From: Acidimicrobiales bacterium
GTDB taxonomy: Bacteria > Actinomycetota > Acidimicrobiia > Acidimicrobiales > VFJN01
Assembly: GCA_016936035.1 (NCBI GenBank)
Contig: JAFGPU010000007.1
Location: 1 to 10,712 of the forward strand
Reading direction: 5' to 3'
DNA length: 10,712 nt
How positions within the stretch are numbered: the first letter of the stretch is position 1; the number at the start of each line of letters is the position of its first letter. The notes below the pieces were generated by a model, which had not been told where the DNA came from, searched no databases, and worked only from the letters and a program-made list of their open reading frames with translations. Of the stretch, positions 7,213 to 10,712 are shown one piece after another. Both the position numbers and the translations under genes were made by a program.

Positions 7213-8229
7213 TCATGCCGGGCGGATGACCACCCGGCGGGCCGCGTCCTCGCCCTCGGACACCGTGACCACACCGTCGATCTCGTTGACGACGTCGTGC
7301 ACGATCTTGCGGTCGGCTGAGCCCATCGGGTCGAGGGCCTTGGCCACCCCGGACTCCTTCACGCTCTCGGCGACGCCGGTGGCGAAGCGCTCGAGCGCCT
7401 CCTTCCGGCGGGCGCGGTAGCCGGCGACATCGACCCGGACGCGCGCGTGCGGCTGTCCCACGAAACGCCGCTGCACCATGCTGCGCACCAGTTCCTGGAC
7501 CGCCTGCAGGGTCACGCCCTTCTGGCCCACGAGGAGGCCGAGCTCGGACCCCTCGACCGCTGCCTCCAACGCCTGGTCGTCGTCGGACACGGTGACCGTG
7601 ACGGTGGCGTCGTCACGGCCGAACGCAGCGACGAGGTCGGTGAGGAAGGCCTCGACCGCCTTGCGCTGTTCCTCGAGGTCGAGCTCGCCCACCTCGGGTC
7701 GATCTGCCGATTGCGTGCTCTCGCTCACCGTTGCTCCCTCTGACGTACGAGACCCGCGGCTGCGGCGCCTCCTGCTGCTCGACGAACTGCCGCCGCTGCG
7801 ACCCCCGGCCGACTGCCGGTCGGGACGGGCGCCGGCCTTCGTGCCGGCGGCGACATCCGCACCGTCGCCCGTGCCGCCGCTTGCCCCACTTCCACCGTTG
7901 CGCGCGCCGTTGCCGCGGGCGCCCGTCGACCGGGCGCCGCTGCGGCTGCGCTCCCGCGAGTCGCTCGCTCCCTTCTTGGGACGGCTGCGGTCGCTGTCGC
8001 GGCCCCGGCGGTCGCCCTTGCGCCGCTCACGCCGCTCGACCTTGGGGCGGGGCGCGGTGGGGCGAACACGCGCGCGCACCTGCGCCTCGGAGCGCAAGCG
8101 ACCGAACAGGCCCTTCTGCGCGTCCTGGACGACCTCGACCTCGGCGTCCTGCTCGTCGACCCCGAGTTGGTCGAGCGCCACCTCTGTGGCCTCTTCGATG
8201 GTCCGGCCGGACGTGACAACCCATTCCAC
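7213..8229 (-). CDS. jag: RNA-binding protein Jag (KhpB/EloR family)
   Basis: A cytoplasmic RNA-binding protein, linked in firmicutes to cell elongation and post-transcriptional control. It is 338 residues long. The Jag-N domain covers about 1-55 with the signature VVQDAQKGLFG (33-43). Next is a long low-complexity linker (about 58-175) rich in Arg, Ser and Gly, including runs of Ser and of Arg. The KH domain covers about 190-268, with the nucleic-acid loop VGQKG (234-238). The R3H domain (about 270-338) contains DRKIVHDVV with the spaced Arg and His. The start is GTG 8229. Its Shine-Dalgarno AGGAAG is formed by the last codons of yidC, and the yidC stop is only 6 nt upstream, so translation is probably coupled. 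The yidC-jag-rsmG order is typical of origin regions. Confidence 0.96.
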   Translation of the reverse strand: MEWVVTSGRTIEEATEVALDQLGVDEQDAEVEVVQDAQKGLFGRLRSEAQVRARVRPTAPRPKVERRERRKGDRRGRDSDRSRPKKGASDSRERSRSGARSTGARGNGARNGGSGASGGTGDGADVAAGTKAGARPDRQSAGGRSGGSSSSSRRRRSRGSRTSEGATVSESTQSADRPEVGELDLEEQRKAVEAFLTDLVAAFGRDDATVTVTVSDDDQALEAAVEGSELGLLVGQKGVTLQAVQELVRSMVQRRFVGQPHARVRVDVAGYRARRKEALERFATGVAESVKESGVAKALDPMGSADRKIVHDVVNEIDGVVTVSEGEDAARRVVIRPA

Positions 8230-8235
8230 TGCGAT

Positions 8236-9312
8236 CTACTTCCTCTTCTTCTTCTTGCGGGAGCGCGGGTGGGGCTTGGTGCCCGATGTCCTCGCGCCGG
8301 CTGGTGTCTTGTCGGCGGGCGTGGCGTCCTTGGGCCTGGCCGACGAGCCGTTGCCGCTGGCCTTCGCCGAGGACTTGCCCGCGGTGCCCTTCTTCGCCGC
8401 CGCCTTGTTGGCCGGGCCCGCCTTCTTGGCGGCACCCGCCTTGGCGGGCGAGCCGCCATCCTTCTTCTTGGCCTCGCGCAGCTCGGCCATGGCCTTCTGC
8501 GCCTGCACGCCCACCGAGTCCTCGCCCCGGTACAGCGCCCGGGTGATGTAGTGCTGCTGACCGACCCGCCACAGGGTCGACACCAGGAAGTAGATGCCGA
8601 TGGCCGCGGGAGTGACGAACGCGAAGAACACGTACATCATCGGGCCGATGCGCATCATCATCTGCTGCTGCTGGCTGACCTCGGCGCCGGCGTTGCGGCC
8701 CATGATCTGCTTCTGCTGATACCAGCTGAGCACGGCGATGACGGCGACCAGACCGATGAACGGCACGGCCGTCAGGAACCCCTCGCCCAGGGAGGCCGAC
8801 GGGCTCAGCGCCAGGTCGACGCCGAACGCCCGCATGTGGTCGTCGCCCAGCAGCGACTGGTACAGCTCGGTCGAGCTGTCGAGGTACTTGGGGCGGAAGC
8901 CCGAGGTGATCGTGGCCGCCGGATCGTAGTCCTGCTGGACGAGCTGCTGGAGGCCGACGAACTTCGCGTCCCGGGTCAGGCCCTGGATCACGTAGAACAG
9001 CACCGAGAACACGGGCGCCTGGATGAGCAGCGGCAGGCAGCCCCCGACGGGGTTGATCTCGTGCTCCTTGTAGAACGCCATCAGCTCCTCGTTGAGCTTC
9101 TGGCGGTCGTCCTTGTACTGCACCTGCAGCTTGCGGATCTGCGGCTGCAGGCGCTGCATCTCGATCATCGACCGCGTGCCCTTGAGGGTGAGCGGCGTCG
9201 TGATGATCATCACCACGCACGTCAGCAGTGCGATGGCGACCGCGTAGTTGGGGACGAGCGTGTAGAAGAAGTTGAGGGTGTTGGCGATCAGCTCGAAGAG
9301 GCCGTTGAGCAT
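8236..9312 (-). CDS. yidC: membrane protein insertase YidC/Oxa1 family
   Basis: Inserts and folds membrane proteins, alone or with SecYEG. It is 358 residues long. It begins with a hydrophobic segment (about 1-20), then a TM helix (about 23-42). A cytoplasmic coiled-coil hairpin follows, with the family motif MQRLQPQIRKLQVQYKDDRQK (about 52-72). The NPVGGCLPLLIQAPVFSVLFYVI block (88-109) is highly typical. Further TM helices lie near 178-197, 221-232 and 234-248 (IGIYFLVSTLW). The C-terminal tail of about 100 residues is rich in Lys, Ala, Gly and Ser and ends SRKKKKRK, a positive tail as in YidC forms that bind ribosomes. At the position of the conserved groove Arg my hand alignment gives Met35. 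ATG 9312 shares one base with the yidD stop (TGATG), with AAGGAAAG 8 nt before it. Confidence 0.97.
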   Translation of the reverse strand: MLNGLFELIANTLNFFYTLVPNYAVAIALLTCVVMIITTPLTLKGTRSMIEMQRLQPQIRKLQVQYKDDRQKLNEELMAFYKEHEINPVGGCLPLLIQAPVFSVLFYVIQGLTRDAKFVGLQQLVQQDYDPAATITSGFRPKYLDSSTELYQSLLGDDHMRAFGVDLALSPSASLGEGFLTAVPFIGLVAVIAVLSWYQQKQIMGRNAGAEVSQQQQMMMRIGPMMYVFFAFVTPAAIGIYFLVSTLWRVGQQHYITRALYRGEDSVGVQAQKAMAELREAKKKDGGSPAKAGAAKKAGPANKAAAKKGTAGKSSAKASGNGSSARPKDATPADKTPAGARTSGTKPHPRSRKKKKRK

Positions 9313-9542
9313 CAGTGGTGCTTTCCTTCAGGAACGGGATCCCAACCGTGACCACCCCAGGGGTGGCAGCGGCACAAGCGGCGAACGGTCAGGGCGCCGC
9401 CACGCACAGCCCCGTGCTCCTCGAGTGCGTCGAGCGCGTAGTTGGAGCACGTGGGGACGAAGCGGCAGGGCGAGGGTCGACCGTCCGTGACCCTCTGGTA
9501 GAGACGTACGGCGCTGTGCAGCACCCGGGCGAGGAGGGTCAT
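9312..9542 (-). CDS. yidD: membrane protein insertion efficiency factor YidD
   Basis: A small membrane-associated helper of YidC-dependent insertion. At 76 residues it is a normal length for the family. It starts with an amphipathic helix ([15 protein letters not shown]). It then carries the signature [15 protein letters not shown] (about 26-40) and [17 protein letters not shown] (about 55-71), with the conserved Cys residues. The final motif reads GHGWDPVP where GGYDPVP is usual. ATG 9542 overlaps the rnpA stop by 4 nt (ATGA), and GAGGTGG a few bases upstream serves as Shine-Dalgarno. The stop TGA shares one base with the yidC start, so rnpA, yidD and yidC are probably translationally coupled. 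Confidence 0.97.
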   Translation of the reverse strand: MTLLARVLHSAVRLYQRVTDGRPSPCRFVPTCSNYALDALEEHGAVRGGALTVRRLCRCHPWGGHGWDPVPEGKHH

Positions 9543-9895
9543 CGTGCCACCTCGCCCGACGGGGGGTGGGCATCGGCGAGCGCAGCGACCGAGCGCTCGA
9601 GGTCGCGCCGCAGCTCCGCGTAGCTGCGGCCGGCCGCCTCGGGGCGGAGCGAGATCAGGTAGGCGCCGGTGGGCAGGCCGCCGGAGGACCGGTCGAGCTC
9701 GCGCACGGCCGCCCGGAGCCGGCGGCGCACCTTGTTGCGGACGACTGCGGGACCGACCTTGCGCCCGATCGCGTAGGCGACGCGCACCTCGCCGGTGCCC
9801 GGCAGGTGCACGACCGTCATCGGCCCGCGCCGCGCTCGACGTCCCTCGCGCCGTAGCGCGTCGAAGGTCGCACGATCGCTGACCCGCCCGATCAG
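9539..9895 (-). CDS. rnpA: ribonuclease P protein component (start uncertain)
   Basis: The basic protein subunit of RNase P, which helps the catalytic RNA cut 5' leaders from tRNA precursors. The family begins at [19 protein letters not shown] and continues [31 protein letters not shown], containing the RNR-type motif. The stop TGA 9541-9539 overlaps yidD by 4 nt. The start is a problem. A classical 118-residue protein would have to begin at CTG 9895-9893, overlapping the rpmH TGA, or at the following ATC; no ATG, GTG or TTG is in place. ATG 9820 would delete the first helix (93 residues). The frame is open upstream through all of rpmH to GTG 10045 (168 residues, GAGGAGG in front) and ATG 10063 (174 residues). 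I give the CTG-based span as the conserved part, and an extended product is a real possibility. Confidence 0.88.
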   Translation of the reverse strand: MIGRVSDRATFDALRREGRRARRGPMTVVHLPGTGEVRVAYAIGRKVGPAVVRNKVRRRLRAAVRELDRSSGGLPTGAYLISLRPEAAGRSYAELRRDLERSVAALADAHPPSGEVAR

Positions 9896-10026
9896 GCCGA
9901 GAGGCGCTCGCGGCCCTTCCGCCGCCGGGTCCGGACGATCGCGCGACCGGCGCGCGTCTTCATGCGGTGGCGGAAGCCGTGACGAGTCGAGCGTCGACGC
10001 TTGTTGGGCTGGTATGTGCGCTTCAC
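9892..10026 (-). CDS. rpmH: 50S ribosomal protein L34
   Basis: A small, highly basic protein of the large ribosomal subunit. It is 44 residues, the standard length. It begins (GTG read as Met) [20 protein letters not shown] and continues [23 protein letters not shown], matching L34 throughout. GTG 10026-10024 is preceded by GAGGAGG with a 6-nt spacer. The stop TGA 9894-9892 lies where the classical rnpA start would be. rpmH is the first gene of the leftward operon leaving oriC. The whole gene lies inside the upstream extension of the rnpA frame (different register), so both proteins may be read from this DNA. Confidence 0.97.
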   Translation of the reverse strand: MKRTYQPNKRRRSTRHGFRHRMKTRAGRAIVRTRRRKGRERLSA

Positions 10027-10148
10027 CTTGTGCCTCCTCGGCCACGCGGCCTCCTCGCGACATGAGCGGGGCCAGCGGCGGGAATCGGAATGATCCTGCG
10101 ACCAACTCGACGCGCGGCGTTGGAGCACCCGCGCCGGTGCCGGGACAA

Positions 10149-10179
10149 ACGGTAGAGGTCGCGGCGCGCTCCACGCCAA
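10149..10179 (-). promoter_or_regulatory. possible rpmH operon promoter (weak)
   Basis: On the minus strand, TTGGCG (10179-10174) and TACCGT (10154-10149, fitting TANNNT) are 19 bp apart and about 120 bp upstream of rpmH. The spacing is wide and the match is modest, so this is only a candidate. The nearby DnaA box at 10193-10201 could link it to DnaA control. Confidence 0.2.
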
Positions 10180-10192
10180 CCTGCCCACAGCT

Positions 10193-10201
10193 TGTGGACA
10201 G
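10193..10201 (-). promoter_or_regulatory. DnaA box (oriC)
   Basis: TGTGGACAG on + reads CTGTCCACA on -, one mismatch to TTGTCCACA. It faces CTGCCCACA at 10181-10189 as an imperfect inverted pair. Confidence 0.6.
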
Positions 10202-10250
10202 CCTCGCGCACCGTCGGTCCACATGCGCCCCCAGGCTGACATCCCCATCC

Positions 10251-10259
10251 TGTGGATGA
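10251..10259 (-). promoter_or_regulatory. DnaA box (oriC)
   Basis: TGTGGATGA on + reads TCATCCACA on -, one mismatch to TTATCCACA. It is the same 9-mer as the box at 10405-10413, in opposite orientation. Confidence 0.6.
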
Positions 10260-10404
10260 CCCTGGTCGCATCGGGGTGCTGGTGCTACGTTGCGGCCGCC
10301 TCGTTTTCCGGGACGGGGTGCCAGAGCCGGGGAGGCACCTCGCTGACCGGCGGCCGGCGGCTCCCCGACATCCGCCGGCTACCTGGTGTCTAGTTCTTGT
10401 GCGG

Positions 10405-10424
10405 TCATCCACAAGTGTGGATGG
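10405..10424. promoter_or_regulatory. paired inverted DnaA boxes upstream of dnaA
   Basis: TCATCCACA (10405-10413, +) and TGTGGATGG (10416-10424, reading CCATCCACA on -) face each other across 2 nt, 40-60 bp before the dnaA start. They are suited to origin binding and possibly to dnaA autoregulation. Confidence 0.6.
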
Positions 10425-10448
10425 TGTTGTGGAAGATGCGGATGACGC

Positions 10449-10455
10449 AGGAGGA
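10449..10455 (+). promoter_or_regulatory. Shine-Dalgarno of dnaA
   Basis: AGGAGGA lies 9 nt before GTG 10465 and 12 nt before ATG 10468. The spacing favours the GTG. Confidence 0.7.
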
Positions 10456-10464
10456 CCGTCCGAC

Positions 10465-10712
10465 GTGATGAGCGATGCGCACCGCTTGTGGACCATGTGC
10501 GCCGCCCTCCTCCGTGCGCAGGTGTCCGACCCGGTGTGGCACACGGCGTTCGAGGGGGTGCGGGCAGTCGACTACGACGGCCGCACGCTCACGCTCGGGG
10601 CGCCCAGCCCGCTGGCCAAGGAGCGCATCGAAGGCCGCTACCTCGGCCTCGTCCGCGACGCGCTGACCGAGGCCGGGGCGCCCCACGTCGAGCTGCTGCT
10701 GCGCATCGAGCC
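10465..10712 (+). CDS. dnaA: chromosomal replication initiator DnaA, N-terminal part (3' end outside window)
   Basis: The ATPase that binds DnaA boxes and opens oriC. Only about 82 residues are present, all domain I. LWTMCAALLRAQVSDPVWHTAFEGV followed by GRTLTLGAPSPLAKERIEGRYLGLVRDAL follows the family pattern LW..L...VS...W.TWF....-L.V.....W/ERI..RY..L. This domain mediates DnaA self-assembly and helicase loading. Usual Trp residues are present (LW and VW), but the common TWF is TAF here. GTG 10465 and ATG 10468 are adjacent in-frame starts, and Shine-Dalgarno spacing favours GTG. A DnaA-box-like 9-mer (TGTGGACCA, 10487-10495) lies within the first codons. The gene diverges from rpmH across oriC, and the frame is open to the end of the window. 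Confidence 0.95.
   Translation, partial: MMSDAHRLWTMCAALLRAQVSDPVWHTAFEGVRAVDYDGRTLTLGAPSPLAKERIEGRYLGLVRDALTEAGAPHVELLLRIE

Larger units (their letters stand above)
10027..10464. other. probable chromosomal replication origin oriC (rpmH-dnaA gap)
   Basis: This 438-bp gap lies between the divergent rpmH and dnaA genes, the standard oriC location in Actinomycetota. It contains a cluster of DnaA-box-like 9-mers. One-mismatch copies relative to TT(G/A)TCCACA are at 10193-10201 (-), 10251-10259 (-) and 10405-10413 (+). Weaker two-mismatch copies are at 10181-10189 (+), 10215-10223 (+), 10416-10424 (-) and 10428-10436 (-). I found no exact TTATCCACA or TTGTCCACA. There is no long AT-rich unwinding element; the most AT-rich patch is short, about 10387-10408. 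The gap must also hold the rpmH and dnaA promoters. The function is inferred from location and box clustering. Confidence 0.85.

Noticed and set aside
7196..7274. Longer rsmG start at 7274
   Set aside because: The added 26 residues would overlap the jag 3' end and do not resemble an RsmG N-terminus; MTTSDDAALDGVLERSRRLG is a natural start.
5792..7420. 542-codon + strand frame across rsmG and the gap to its left
   Set aside because: Mostly antisense to rsmG and jag, with Arg/Pro-rich composition and no motif.
8167..9351. 394-codon + strand frame opposite yidC and jag
   Set aside because: Antisense shadow; His/Leu/Asp-rich translation typical of the complement of a GC-rich gene.

Overview
This window is the replication-origin neighbourhood of a bacterial chromosome from a GC-rich member of the Actinomycetota. 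The gene order trxB-trxA / parB-parA / rsmG-jag-yidC-yidD-rnpA-rpmH / oriC / dnaA is the classic actinobacterial origin block. A deep-branching class such as Acidimicrobiia is my guess, not proven. Every confidently recognised gene is housekeeping. I found no mobile element, CRISPR array, tRNA/rRNA gene or obvious defence or accessory system.

Layout from left to right. Positions 1-399 hold the 3' end of thioredoxin reductase (trxB, + strand), followed by thioredoxin (trxA, 505-834) and a strong hairpin terminator (883-936). On the minus strand come parB (1142-2029) and parA (2004-3026), which overlap. Next is a gene-poor stretch of about 3.4 kb (3036-6428). It contains three perfect parS sites (3074-3089, 4382-4397, 4497-4512) and one degenerate site (5648-5663). 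Then a tightly packed minus-strand operon is transcribed away from the origin: rpmH -> rnpA -> yidD -> yidC -> jag -> rsmG (10026 down to 6429). The rpmH-dnaA gap (10027-10464) contains a cluster of imperfect DnaA boxes and is the likely oriC. The window ends inside the 5' part of dnaA (+ strand).

How the genes work together. DnaA binds oriC to start replication. ParB loads on the parS sites and, with the ParA ATPase, segregates the new origins. The rpmH operon supplies ribosomal protein L34, the RNase P protein, the membrane insertase YidC with its helper YidD, the RNA-binding protein Jag (KhpB/EloR family) and the 16S rRNA methyltransferase RsmG. TrxB/TrxA form the cytoplasmic thiol-reducing pair.

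Most unusual points: (i) the 3.4-kb island between parA and rsmG, C-rich on the + strand, has no recognisable protein but carries the parS sites; (ii) rnpA has no ATG/GTG/TTG start after rpmH, while its frame stays open through all of rpmH to upstream starts with their own Shine-Dalgarno sequence, a layout like the nested rnpA/rpmH of Thermus; (iii) RsmG has a repeat-built insertion; (iv) YidC appears to have Met where the hydrophilic-groove Arg is expected; (v) DnaA-box-like sequences occur at the trxA terminator and the parB 3' end as well as in oriC.
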